Of a DNA stretch of 25,007 nt, positions 15,164-24,529 are shown in pieces. The position numbers and the translations under genes are program-made. Origin of the DNA: a virus. The notes under the pieces were generated by a model that was not told the origin of the DNA, made no database searches, and was given only the letters and a program-made list of their open reading frames with translations. Each line of letters starts with the position of its first letter. Position 1 is the stretch's first letter. Location of the stretch: IMG/VR virus record IMGVR_UViG_3300031999_000178, positions 1 to 25,007 of that record; one strand, written 5' to 3'.

Positions 15164-15528
15164 ATATTGTAAATAATCCTAGTGTTAATTGTTCTGATTG
15201 TAAAGAACAATTAAATAAAGATGAAATTACTATTAATAATTTAGAAAATGCTTGTTCTATTTGTCCATTAGGTATTTATAATAATAATGTTTTGCAAATA
15301 TATTTTTTGTATTGTTCAGTATTTAATGGTTTAATTCCTTTTGATATTTCTTTACAAACATATTTTCCTGATTTTTATGAAAAAGATGAACATGAAAAAA
15401 AAATTATTTTATCATCTTTTTTAATTATACATAATACTATACTCGAACAAATGAAAATTAAAGAAGAAATGAAAAGAAAAGCAATGGAAAGAAAAAATAA
15501 AAATAAAGGAAAAATAAAAAGGAGATAA
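14765..15528 (+). CDS. Tail assembly chaperone, -1 frameshift fusion (G-T like)
   Basis: Reading the first 127 codons, slipping back one base at A-AAA-AAC (15139-15145) and continuing gives a 254-residue fusion. The -1 frame is open from 15133 to the TAA at 15526-15528. The added 127 residues hold CSDC and CSIC pairs (C-X2-C-X17-C-X2-C, fusion residues about 143-165), then an IPFDISLQTYFPDF segment and a basic C-terminal tail. This is the standard design by which siphoviruses make a second chaperone form at low level. The downstream part has no good independent start (TTG at 15292 lacks a ribosome binding site), so the fusion reading is preferred. Confidence 0.8.
15139..15145 (+). promoter_or_regulatory. 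Programmed -1 frameshift slippery site A AAA AAC
   Basis: The heptamer AAAAAAC at 15139-15145 is in the zero frame A-AAA-AAC, one of the canonical X-XXY-YYZ bacterial -1 slip sites. It lies 15 bases before the zero-frame TAG, and the -1 frame stays open for 127 codons afterwards. Position between tail tube and tape measure matches the conserved chaperone frameshift of tailed phages. Confidence 0.85.
15185..15214 (+). other. 11-bp perfect hairpin downstream of the slip site
   Basis: TTAATTGTTCT at 15185-15195 pairs perfectly with AGAACAATTAA at 15204-15214 around an 8-base loop. It begins about 39 bases after the slippery heptamer, much farther than the usual 5-9 base spacing of frameshift stimulators. 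It overlaps the codons for the first Cys-X2-Cys pair and could be a coding accident, a pausing structure or part of a longer-range fold. Confidence 0.5.
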
Positions 15529-15533
15529 ATAAT

Positions 15534-17840
15534 TTGTCAATAGTAATTACATTAGAAGTTGATGATAAAGGCTCTGCTAAAATAAAAGATTTTTCTAATA
15601 ATGCTCAAAAAGATTTAGATTCTGTTTCTAAATCTGGAAATATGCTAACTTCTAATATGTCAAGTGGATTTAATAGAATAGGTGATTCTGTATATAGTGC
15701 TAGTATGGCTATTACTAAATTCGCTATTGCATTTTCTACTGGTGCTTTAGTTGCTGGTGCTGCTGGAATTGCATTAGTTACAGAAAAAGCCGGAGCATTA
15801 GAACAACAAATGTCATACTTAGGTGCTATATTAGAAGCAAGTAAACCACAAATGGATACTTTAAAAGAATCTATTTTAGGTTTATCAACGTCCTCACAAT
15901 TTATGTCAAAAGATATAGGAAATGCTGCTACAACTTTAGCGCAAGCGGGATTTACAGCAACCGAAGTAACATCTGCTTTACCTGGTGTTTTGTCTTTAGC
16001 TACTGCTGGTGCTGTTGATTTATCAACAGCAAGCGATGTAGCATCAGCATCATTAAGGAGTTTTGGATTTGCTACAAGTGAAACAGGAAAAATAGCAGAT
16101 GTATTGGCGCAAGCTTCAAATAAAACTAATACAAATGTAGCTAATTTAGGTGAAGCATTAAAATATGTTGGACCAGTAGCAAGAACAGCAGGAATATCAT
16201 TTCAAGAAGTATCAGCAGCAATTGGCCTTTTGGGAAATGTTGGTATTCAAGGGAGTATGGCAGGAACAACATTAAGAGCAGCGATTGCATCTTTATTAGC
16301 GCCCACAACACAACAAACAGAAATATTAAATCAATTAGGAGTACAAGTAACAGATTCATCGGGAAAAATGTTAAGTTTTACAAATATAATTCAACAATTA
16401 CAAGGAGCAGGAATACAAACCGGACAAGTATTAGAGTTATTTGGTTTACGTGGTGGTCCGGGAATGGCTGCATTAATTAGTATGGGATCAGAAAGTTTAA
16501 AAAATTTAACAATTGATTTAGAAAATGCTGGTGGTAAAGCAGATGAAGTTGGAAAAGAAAAAATGAATAATTTTTCTGGACAAATGCAAATTGCTAAAGC
16601 TAATATTGAAGCATTTATGATATCATTAGGTGATCCAATGTTACCTATATTTAAAGATTTTATTATGAATAGTATAATTCCAACATTACAAAGTATGATA
16701 GAATGGGCAAAAGCCAACAAAAATGAAATTGCAAATTTTGCACAAGAAATTGTTACATTTGTAAAATATACAGGTACTGCTTTACAAGAATTTTTAAAAT
16801 TTACTCAAAGTATTCTTGTTCCAGTTTTAGCAACTTGTTTTCAAACAATAGGTGATAGTATAGGTTTTGCTGGAGCAGCAATTGTAACTTTAATTGATGG
16901 TATATCCCAAATAGGCGAATGGTTGAATAAAATACCATTAGCAGTAAGATTAGTTGTTCCAGGTTTAGAATCATTTGCTTTAATGGCTAATGCTGTTAAA
17001 AATTCAAATACTGGTTTTAGGGATAGTATAGAAGAATTATCAGTATCGTCTATGACATTAGGTAGTAAATTAACAGATTTAACTATGGATGCTGGAGATA
17101 TGTTAAACAGTTTTAATTCTTTAGGATTAAATATGGATACTACAAAAGTTAAAACAGATAATTTAACTACATCAACTACAACATTACAAAATGCTGTTAG
17201 TGGTGGTTTGGTTCCATCAATAATTGATGCTGAATGGGAATATGGTAAAATGCAAGAACAACAAAGATTAACAGAAGCAAATCAAAACAATTTATCAAAT
17301 TCAACAATTGAATCTGTTGATTATATGAATACTGCTTTAAGTTCTTTAGATGGTTCATGGAGTGATATTACATCATCTATTGATAATGCAACACAATCTG
17401 CTAATTCTTTTGGTTCTTCAGCATCTAGTTTTAATCAACAAACTAGAACAGGAGCAGGAGCAGGAGCGGGAAATACTACTTATCAAGCTAAAATGTCAAA
17501 TAATGATATTATTGAATGGTATAGAAGAATGGGATGGGGAAATCCTACTGATCAATATGGAAGACCTTTACAATGGGATTTTTCTGGTGGTAGAAATACT
17601 GCTAATATGAAAGAAGGTGGTTTTATTAATGCTAATCCAAATCAAGCAGTCCCTGCTATTTTACATGGTGGTGAAACAGTTATTCCAAATGGTGCTAATA
17701 TAATTGTTCAATTAATATTAAATGAGAAAGTATTAGCAGAAGAAGTTATAAATATTAATGATAGAAATGTTAGTGGTTTTGGAAATAAATTTACTCCTAC
17801 AAAAAAGAATATAAAAAACTTTCAACAGATGGGAGTTTAA
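15534..17840 (+). CDS. Tail tape measure protein, TP901-like
   Basis: This 768-residue protein sets tail length and occupies the tube lumen until DNA ejection. The TP901-type core lies at about residues 90-310: TLAQAGFTATEVTSALPGVL, then LRSFGFATSETGKIADVLAQ, then VGPVARTAGISFQEVSAAIG and RAAIASLLAP. A hydrophobic stretch (about 55-85) and another near 390-480 could interact with the membrane during ejection. A Gly/Ala/Asn-rich stretch lies near 620-650. TTG at 15534 is the start, with AAAAGGAG ending 9 bases before it. Using about 1.5 angstrom per residue, the tail would be near 115 nm, on the short side for a siphovirus. This length is an estimate. Confidence 0.85.
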   Translation: MSIVITLEVDDKGSAKIKDFSNNAQKDLDSVSKSGNMLTSNMSSGFNRIGDSVYSASMAITKFAIAFSTGALVAGAAGIALVTEKAGALEQQMSYLGAILEASKPQMDTLKESILGLSTSSQFMSKDIGNAATTLAQAGFTATEVTSALPGVLSLATAGAVDLSTASDVASASLRSFGFATSETGKIADVLAQASNKTNTNVANLGEALKYVGPVARTAGISFQEVSAAIGLLGNVGIQGSMAGTTLRAAIASLLAPTTQQTEILNQLGVQVTDSSGKMLSFTNIIQQLQGAGIQTGQVLELFGLRGGPGMAALISMGSESLKNLTIDLENAGGKADEVGKEKMNNFSGQMQIAKANIEAFMISLGDPMLPIFKDFIMNSIIPTLQSMIEWAKANKNEIANFAQEIVTFVKYTGTALQEFLKFTQSILVPVLATCFQTIGDSIGFAGAAIVTLIDGISQIGEWLNKIPLAVRLVVPGLESFALMANAVKNSNTGFRDSIEELSVSSMTLGSKLTDLTMDAGDMLNSFNSLGLNMDTTKVKTDNLTTSTTTLQNAVSGGLVPSIIDAEWEYGKMQEQQRLTEANQNNLSNSTIESVDYMNTALSSLDGSWSDITSSIDNATQSANSFGSSASSFNQQTRTGAGAGAGNTTYQAKMSNNDIIEWYRRMGWGNPTDQYGRPLQWDFSGGRNTANMKEGGFINANPNQAVPAILHGGETVIPNGANIIVQLILNEKVLAEEVININDRNVSGFGNKFTPTKKNIKNFQQMGV

Positions 17841-17850
17841 AAATTAAATC

Positions 17851-20800
17851 ATGAATCATTTAATTTTATCTGAAAAAGAATTATCAAGAAATCAATTTTT
17901 AGATTCTACATCTAAAACAGGATTATATTTATTAAATCCAATTATTGATGAAAATAATTTAGGTGATACAATAGCATTTTTACAAGACAATGGATTAGTA
18001 AATGATCATAATATTATTATTGAATGTCAAAATCACTATACATCATTAAAACAATATATGAGATATACTATATTAAATGAAAAATTAGAACATATTGTTA
18101 ATGGTCCTTCTAATTATCCACTAGTTAGATTTAAAGATTCTGAAGGATTAAATATTTGGGAAAATTTTGAATCACAAAATAAATATGGTGGATATTTTAG
18201 TATATCAAATACAATGAATGTTGATAATGGAATTATTATTATTATTAATAATTTAAAAATTATTAATGGTGGTGATTTAGATTCTGATAAAATATGTTTA
18301 AGATATATAGGAACAACTGGAACAAATATAGATTTTAGTATTAGATTTTCTAAAACAGGAATTAAAGTTATTAATAATTATAATAATTCTCAAATAGGTT
18401 CTACTGTATTACATGATTTTTCTGAAGAACATTCATTTTTAATAGCAATTAAATTTGATGCTGGTGCTTTAAAAATGGGCTTTCATTATTATGGAAATAA
18501 TGAAACAACATATACTTTAGGATTTTATGATGCTTCTTTATTTTTAGGTAGTGGTGGTATCCCCATAATAAAATTTATTAATGGCCAAACATCATCAAAT
18601 CATTCATGTTCTATATCTGGAATAGATTTTTATATTTCTACTGGTTTAAATTTTGTAACTTTTGCTCCTTCACCACAAAATATTTATAAACTTTGTTTAA
18701 ATTATACATTATATGATTCAATTATTGATACAAAAATAAATACAGGATTATATACTAATTTTTATGATACTATATATACAAAAAAATATGATAATGATAA
18801 ATTAATTATTTGTTATTTATTATTCAAATCATCATTTACTCAATTACCTAAAATTTATTTTATGGTTTATGATAAATTGACAGATTCATTTATTAATAAA
18901 AAAGATACAATAGCTAATATGTATATGCAATATACATCATTAACAAGAACACCATATTCTAATATATCAAATAATTATATTTTAAAAATAAATGTAATTG
19001 GAACAAGAATATTTTTATCTATACATCTTGTAGGTTCAAGTGATAATTATGCTATCAATAAGGTATCACATATGTATTCTGATGATTTAGGTTTAACATG
19101 GTTTAATTGTTGTAAAGATAGTGGTTTTCCTTTTAATGATTTTAATACTTCTGCTTTTCAAATTAATCTTGAAAATCCTTTTGAAAATGGTTTTGTTATT
19201 GATTCAGATTTTATTATAGCAAATGATAATAAAGCATTATTAGAAGCTACAAGTTATTGTTTACCATATATAGAACCATATGATATTAAAATTGATGGTT
19301 CTGGTAACTATTGGTTGATAGGTGGTAACTATTGGCATAGTGGAACAAAATTAGCTAAATTTGATTCAAGCGGTAATATACTTGGAGTATGGGAACATTG
19401 TACTTTAAAATATTGTAGAACAATACAAATAATAGGGAATTATATTTATGCTTTTGGTTTTGTTTTTGATAGTTGTATAGTTAAAATTGATATAAATAAT
19501 CCAATGAATATTGTAAAAAAAGAAAACTTTAATCTTTCGCTTTCTGGAATAATAGGAAATGTTACTTTTAATGGTTCTATTACTGATGATGGTACTTATT
19601 TTTATGTTGGAATTACTGAAGGATATTTAATTAAAATTGATTTAAATTTAAATTATATTTCAAGTTATCTTGTTACATTGCCTATAAGTAAAAGTTTCAC
19701 CGGAATAGATCATAATTCTAATGATAATTCTTTATGGTTTACAACACAAACTCCAGGATATATTTATAAAATTTCTAGTACATTTACTGGTGAAACACAA
19801 TATGTTTTAACGGGATATTCCGGACAAAATTATGGTGGACAATCAATAAAAGTATGGGAAACAGGAAATTATGTTTTTATTTGTGATAATAATAATACAT
19901 CAGGAAAAGTTTTAAGAATTTCTACCGCTGGTACTGTTCCAATTTCTGCAGCTTTATCTGTTAATAACAATAATATTTTAGATAAAATTTACGTTGATGG
20001 TAGTTATATTTTTTGTATTACTGTAAATGGTTTTGATCGTTTTAGTTATCCACAATTAGTTGCTATATCTAGTTATACAAAACCAGTTAACACAAATACT
20101 TTAACTATGTTTTATAATCCATCTATTAATAGGATGTTTGTAGGATTAGAAAATACTGTCCCATTAACTGTTTCAAATTTTAATTTTTCAAATATAGTCA
20201 AAGTTATAACAACATCATTACCACCATCATTAGAAGCAAGTTATAAAATTTACAAACAATACAGAATAACAATTAAATCACATACTGATATAAACCAAAA
20301 TTTAAAAGATTTTGATAAGATATATTTAAAGTATAATAATGGTGTTCCGCTTCAAAATGATATTAATATTAGATATGGAAAATTTGTTGCATCAATAGAT
20401 ATATATAATTTATTTACTGATAATATGTTATTAACAATAGGTGGATTATGTATTTTACCAATACCATCATCTAATAATTTTGCTTTAATTTATCATGCTT
20501 ATTCTGGTACTCAATGGAATATATACGGACAACAAATAGATTTTGATGGTACTAATTTTACTTTAAATGGTGCTCCAATTGTATTAATTAGTAATGTTGG
20601 ACAAGATGAAAGGTATTCATCCTTTCATAAAATAATTGATACTGATGCAAATTATCTTTATATTTTTATGAGTAAAAATAGAACAACATCACAAAAAAAT
20701 TATGACACATATGTTATGTCTAATACTTCATTATCACCATTAGGAACATGGACAAATATAACAACTATTATCAATAAACCAGCATATTTAAATTCTTTAT

Positions 20801-22131
20801 TTGTTGCATTTAAATCAATTGAATATTTTAACAATGATTTAATTAGATCATTTATTTTTGTAAATCCTAATGGATATTCTGAACCATTACCATATAATTT
20901 TGCTATATTGCAATCAAATATTAAATATAAAAAACCAAGTAGATATTTAGTATTTGTTAATGATACTTCTTATGTATTTTCTGTAAAAGATGTTAATTCG
21001 TTGTTTACTGGTGATAATACATTTAGGATGTTTAAATCATATTCACCTAAAACAATTCTTGATAGTAATTCAATTAATAAAACTGTTGATAATATTTTTT
21101 CTGAAATGATTGATAATATATTAGTTAAATTTGGTGGTTCAAAAATGTATGATTTAGATAAAATTCAAATTTTATCTGATTATCAAATTAAAGGCGATGA
21201 AATAGCAAGTATATCTCCTTCTGAAATATGGAAATCAGAAGATGATAATGTTATACATAGAATTATTTTTGATGCTACATTAAATGGAAATAACAGTTTA
21301 AAGTTTGTATTCAATTCATTTGCTTTATTAAATACTAATTTTGAACATGCTAAAATTTTAGCTTGTGATGATGGAGATTTTAATACTCCAGATTTTTCTT
21401 TTGATTTATATTCATATATTCCAAATGCTGGATTAATAACTTGTGGAACAGTAACAAAAAATTATATAAAAATATCATCATTAACATATCCATCATTATA
21501 TAAATATATTGGAAATTATATATTAATTAAATCTGGTATTGCATCAGGAAATGTTTATAAAATTATTAATTCAGATGGTTTTGGAATATATTTAAATAAT
21601 GATGTTCAATCAGATGGTTTAATTGTTTCCGATACTTTTGTTATTTTTAGTGATAGAATGTTTAATGTAAATACTAATTTTAATTTAGAATCAAGTATAG
21701 TAAAATATAGATATATAGCAGTAGAAATTCCTGCTCAAAAAACATATGAAGGATATTATATTATAGGAAAATTATTAATTGGTTTAGCTTTAAAGTTAAA
21801 ATATGCTAGATCAATCCCATATTCAGATTCATTTTCTAGTGGAATAGAAATTAATAAATCTATAGGAAAACAGGCATATCCTATTATTAATCATAATGAA
21901 ATATTTTCTACTGAAATTGTATGGAATAAATTAAAAAAAGATGGTGTTAACGAACTAATATTATTTATGAAATATATTCAAATAAATAAACATAATTTTG
22001 CATTCGCTAATGATATGTCAAAATTAAATGATTTTAAACTTGTTAGATTATCTGATGATTTTGAATATTCACATGAATTAGGTGATGATTCAATATTTAC
22101 TTCCAGTCTTTCTTTAATTGAAGAACTTTAA
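17851..22131 (+). CDS. Very large tail-tip / adsorption protein with multiple beta domains
   Basis: This 1426-residue protein stands between tape measure and tail hub, the place of a distal tail or receptor-binding protein. Visible parts, in order: a concanavalin/LamG-like jelly-roll region (about residues 95-275), an Asp-box-like motif SDDLGLTW (about 410-417) as in sialidase-type propellers, and a repetitive beta-propeller-like stretch (about 478-780) with KIDGSGNYWLIGG and ITDDGTYFYVGI. A second propeller-like part lies at about 840-1010. The last 140 residues (AVEIPAQKTYEGYYIIGKLL onward, to SLSLIEEL) resemble the hub part of distal tail proteins. So the chain may be a Dit-like protein grown by insertion of carbohydrate-binding modules. 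No catalytic site was identified. GGGAG lies 15 bases before the ATG, which is long spacing. Confidence 0.65.
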   Translation: MNHLILSEKELSRNQFLDSTSKTGLYLLNPIIDENNLGDTIAFLQDNGLVNDHNIIIECQNHYTSLKQYMRYTILNEKLEHIVNGPSNYPLVRFKDSEGLNIWENFESQNKYGGYFSISNTMNVDNGIIIIINNLKIINGGDLDSDKICLRYIGTTGTNIDFSIRFSKTGIKVINNYNNSQIGSTVLHDFSEEHSFLIAIKFDAGALKMGFHYYGNNETTYTLGFYDASLFLGSGGIPIIKFINGQTSSNHSCSISGIDFYISTGLNFVTFAPSPQNIYKLCLNYTLYDSIIDTKINTGLYTNFYDTIYTKKYDNDKLIICYLLFKSSFTQLPKIYFMVYDKLTDSFINKKDTIANMYMQYTSLTRTPYSNISNNYILKINVIGTRIFLSIHLVGSSDNYAINKVSHMYSDDLGLTWFNCCKDSGFPFNDFNTSAFQINLENPFENGFVIDSDFIIANDNKALLEATSYCLPYIEPYDIKIDGSGNYWLIGGNYWHSGTKLAKFDSSGNILGVWEHCTLKYCRTIQIIGNYIYAFGFVFDSCIVKIDINNPMNIVKKENFNLSLSGIIGNVTFNGSITDDGTYFYVGITEGYLIKIDLNLNYISSYLVTLPISKSFTGIDHNSNDNSLWFTTQTPGYIYKISSTFTGETQYVLTGYSGQNYGGQSIKVWETGNYVFICDNNNTSGKVLRISTAGTVPISAALSVNNNNILDKIYVDGSYIFCITVNGFDRFSYPQLVAISSYTKPVNTNTLTMFYNPSINRMFVGLENTVPLTVSNFNFSNIVKVITTSLPPSLEASYKIYKQYRITIKSHTDINQNLKDFDKIYLKYNNGVPLQNDINIRYGKFVASIDIYNLFTDNMLLTIGGLCILPIPSSNNFALIYHAYSGTQWNIYGQQIDFDGTNFTLNGAPIVLISNVGQDERYSSFHKIIDTDANYLYIFMSKNRTTSQKNYDTYVMSNTSLSPLGTWTNITTIINKPAYLNSLFVAFKSIEYFNNDLIRSFIFVNPNGYSEPLPYNFAILQSNIKYKKPSRYLVFVNDTSYVFSVKDVNSLFTGDNTFRMFKSYSPKTILDSNSINKTVDNIFSEMIDNILVKFGGSKMYDLDKIQILSDYQIKGDEIASISPSEIWKSEDDNVIHRIIFDATLNGNNSLKFVFNSFALLNTNFEHAKILACDDGDFNTPDFSFDLYSYIPNAGLITCGTVTKNYIKISSLTYPSLYKYIGNYILIKSGIASGNVYKIINSDGFGIYLNNDVQSDGLIVSDTFVIFSDRMFNVNTNFNLESSIVKYRYIAVEIPAQKTYEGYYIIGKLLIGLALKLKYARSIPYSDSFSSGIEINKSIGKQAYPIINHNEIFSTEIVWNKLKKDGVNELILFMKYIQINKHNFAFANDMSKLNDFKLVRLSDDFEYSHELGDDSIFTSSLSLIEEL

Positions 22132-22158
22132 AGAACAAAAAAAAGAAATTAAAAAATT

Positions 22159-23706
22159 ATGCTTATTTTACCAGAAAAAACTAAAGATTCATTTAATAAT
22201 GAGAATATTGGAAAATATTTTTTAATTATTATAAAATTTCCAAATGAATATAAATTTTATTCTCATAATAATATTATTATTTATAATCCAATTAAAGATA
22301 CATGGTATAATTTTTTAGGTTCATTAACTAGTGAAATTCAATTTTCTACTGGTTTTAAATCTAAAGATAATTCTGTTAGAATCCCATCAATTAATATTTC
22401 AATTGTTGATAATATTGATTTATTTGATATGACAAAACTATATGAAATAAATTTTTCTGAAATAAGTTTATATTTATCAACAGAAGATTTAAATTTAAAT
22501 GAAGCATTACCTTTATTTAAAGGTGTTATTGGAATTAATGAAATTGATTTAGTTGGAAATCCATTTAGTGTTTCATTTACTAATATTGATTATAAGTATG
22601 ACAAAATTTTTCCACCATTAGTTTTAGAAAAAACAAATCCAATTTTTTATTTATATAATGATGCTGAAAAATATATAGGTGAATATATTCCAATTATATT
22701 TGGTAAGATAGAATATCCAGGATGTCCTATTCCTATGATTTATGATAGTACAACAATAAGACAATATGCTATTTGTAATCATTATCCAATAACTTCTGTT
22801 TCTATTTATTCTGATGGTATTCTTGTTCCTGTAATAGCATATTCTTTAGGTCAAACATGGAGCGAAAAATATGGTTATATTTCACTTATTAGTATTGTAA
22901 ATAATTCTTATTATATATCATATTTTAAAAATAAAAAAATTACTGCTACTTGTGATGGTTTACTTTATAATTCACCTAATAATCCATCTATAGGTGATAT
23001 TATTTTATATATGTTACAAAATTATTCAAATTTATCTTCTGATTTAATTGATTTACAAGGAATATATATAAACAAGGCTTATCTTTCATCTTTTAAAGTA
23101 TCAAGATTTTTTAATTCATCTTCAACTATTTTTGATACAATAAAAGAATTAACTTCTGAATTTCCTTTTTTTATTAATACAAGAGGTTTTACTAAATCTA
23201 TTGTTTGTACTGATCCATTAAATATTCCTTATACTTTTGTAATGCAAAAATATAAACATTATTTAGAAAGAGTAAAAGGAATAGCAATTACTAAACATAC
23301 TGAATTATATAATAAATTTTCTGTAAGATATAAATATGACGCTTTAAATAATAGATGGTTAGGTTATGATTATTTAGATTCATCTAATAATAATGATTGT
23401 TTAGTTTTGCAAGTGAAATTAGGTGGTTTGATAAAAGAAAAAGAACCATTGGATTTATACTCTGTTTCTGATGCAACTACAGCAAGAAACATTTTAAATT
23501 ATTTAACTAAAATCTACTGTTTTAATAGATATAGCATAACTTATAAATGTAAACATAATACAATTTTCCTCGAAATAGGTGATGGGATTTTATTAATTGA
23601 TGAAGAATTAAATTTTAATAGGGAAAAATTTGTTGTTGTTGATAAAACAATAGGAAGGGATTTTATTTATTTTACTTTAGAAAATACTGAAAGAATAGGT
23701 ATTTAA
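22159..23706 (+). CDS. Tail hub / tail-associated protein
   Basis: This 515-residue protein is probably the central hub of the tail tip, which closes the tube and contacts the adsorption protein before it. The N-terminal half has the pattern TGFKSKDNSVRIPSINISI (about residues 71-89). It is followed by EYIPIIFGKIEYPGCPIPMI (about 175-194), a type of block often seen in phage hub proteins. The region TIKELTSEFPFFINTRGF (about 329-346) is typical of the gp27-like domain that follows. No lysozyme or peptidase motif is present. The start has only a poor ribosome-binding signal. Assignment is by order and general pattern. Confidence 0.6.
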   Translation: MLILPEKTKDSFNNENIGKYFLIIIKFPNEYKFYSHNNIIIYNPIKDTWYNFLGSLTSEIQFSTGFKSKDNSVRIPSINISIVDNIDLFDMTKLYEINFSEISLYLSTEDLNLNEALPLFKGVIGINEIDLVGNPFSVSFTNIDYKYDKIFPPLVLEKTNPIFYLYNDAEKYIGEYIPIIFGKIEYPGCPIPMIYDSTTIRQYAICNHYPITSVSIYSDGILVPVIAYSLGQTWSEKYGYISLISIVNNSYYISYFKNKKITATCDGLLYNSPNNPSIGDIILYMLQNYSNLSSDLIDLQGIYINKAYLSSFKVSRFFNSSSTIFDTIKELTSEFPFFINTRGFTKSIVCTDPLNIPYTFVMQKYKHYLERVKGIAITKHTELYNKFSVRYKYDALNNRWLGYDYLDSSNNNDCLVLQVKLGGLIKEKEPLDLYSVSDATTARNILNYLTKIYCFNRYSITYKCKHNTIFLEIGDGILLIDEELNFNREKFVVVDKTIGRDFIYFTLENTERIGI

Positions 23707-23734
23707 ATTAATTTCAAAAAGGAGAAATAAACAA

Positions 23735-24484
23735 ATGGAAGAAAAGGAATTATTAAAAAATATTACTTATAAAGATTTTATTAAAATTTTACCTTGGAAT
23801 AAATACGGTTTAAAATGGAAAAAAAGAAAATTAAGTAATATAAATAAAATTGTTATTCATCAATCATTAAGTGATGGAAAGATAGGAAGTATAAATAATT
23901 ACTTAATTTCAGCGGGAAATCATATTTCACCATCAAAAGGTTGTCCGCATATTTGTTATCATATAGCAATTGATTTAAATGGTGATATTTTATTATGTAA
24001 TAATTTTGATGATATTACTTGGCATGTTAAACAATATAATTCTACCGCTATTGGTATTTGTGTTTTAGGTAATTTCAATGGGACAGGATGGAATAAAGGT
24101 CATGAACCATCACAAAAACAAATAGATTCTATTAACAATTTATTAAAACAATTAATAATTAATTTTAACTTTAAATGTAATCAAATTTATGGTCATTATC
24201 ATTTTGGAAAACCAGCATGTCCAGGAAAAACTTTATCAAATATTGTTGAAAATTTTAGAAAAGGAATTGTGATTGATTTTAATCGCTTAGATTCTATTAA
24301 AGATATTCAAAAAGCATTACTTAAATTATATCCTAATTGTTTGCCTAAATATGGAAGTGATGGAATTTATGGAAATGAAACAAAATTAGCTATTGTTAAA
24401 TTTCAAAAAGATAATAAACTTAATATTACTGGTTATCCTGATGAACAAACACGTTACAATTTATTTTTAAAGTTGTCTGTTTAA
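23735..24484 (+). CDS. Endolysin: N-acetylmuramoyl-L-alanine amidase with peptidoglycan-binding domain
   Basis: This 249-residue lysin should cut the amide bond between muramic acid and L-alanine and so open the cell wall at the end of infection. Residues about 33-168 form an Amidase_2 domain with zinc ligands H42 (VIHQS), H154 (YGHYHF) and C162 (ACPG). The 8-residue spacing of the last two matches T7 lysozyme. Y75 in CYHIAID is the likely catalytic tyrosine. Residues about 185-247 form a PG_binding_1 domain (IQKALLKLYP, YGNETKLAIVKFQ). No signal peptide is present, so release would need a holin. AAAGGAG precedes the ATG. Confidence 0.9.
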   Translation: MEEKELLKNITYKDFIKILPWNKYGLKWKKRKLSNINKIVIHQSLSDGKIGSINNYLISAGNHISPSKGCPHICYHIAIDLNGDILLCNNFDDITWHVKQYNSTAIGICVLGNFNGTGWNKGHEPSQKQIDSINNLLKQLIINFNFKCNQIYGHYHFGKPACPGKTLSNIVENFRKGIVIDFNRLDSIKDIQKALLKLYPNCLPKYGSDGIYGNETKLAIVKFQKDNKLNITGYPDEQTRYNLFLKLSV

Positions 24485-24496
24485 ATATAATTTAAT

Positions 24497-24520
24497 CCAA
24501 TTCAATCAAATCTAAATTGG
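24497..24520 (+). other. Short inverted repeat between endolysin and holin-like gene
   Basis: CCAATT (24497-24502) and AATTGG (24515-24520) form a 6-bp stem with a 12-base loop. A short T-rich stretch follows, but the stem is weak and the following gene begins only 10 bases later, so it is not a convincing terminator. The GGTG that partly serves as ribosome binding site for the holin-like gene overlaps its 3' arm. Confidence 0.3.
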
Positions 24521-24529
24521 TGTTTAATT

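Noticed and set aside
14815-15210. Antisense ORF of 131 residues opposite the chaperone gene
   Set aside because: It lies wholly opposite a well supported gene, and its composition is that of a shadow of AT-rich codons.
15292-15528. Independent small gene after the chaperone
   Set aside because: The only start at 15292 is a TTG without a ribosome binding site. The frame is open further upstream to 15133 and links to the slip site, so the frameshift fusion is the better reading.
16141-17610. Antisense and alternate-frame ORFs in the tape measure gene
   Set aside because: They are Leu/Ile-rich shadows of a repetitive, well recognised coding sequence.
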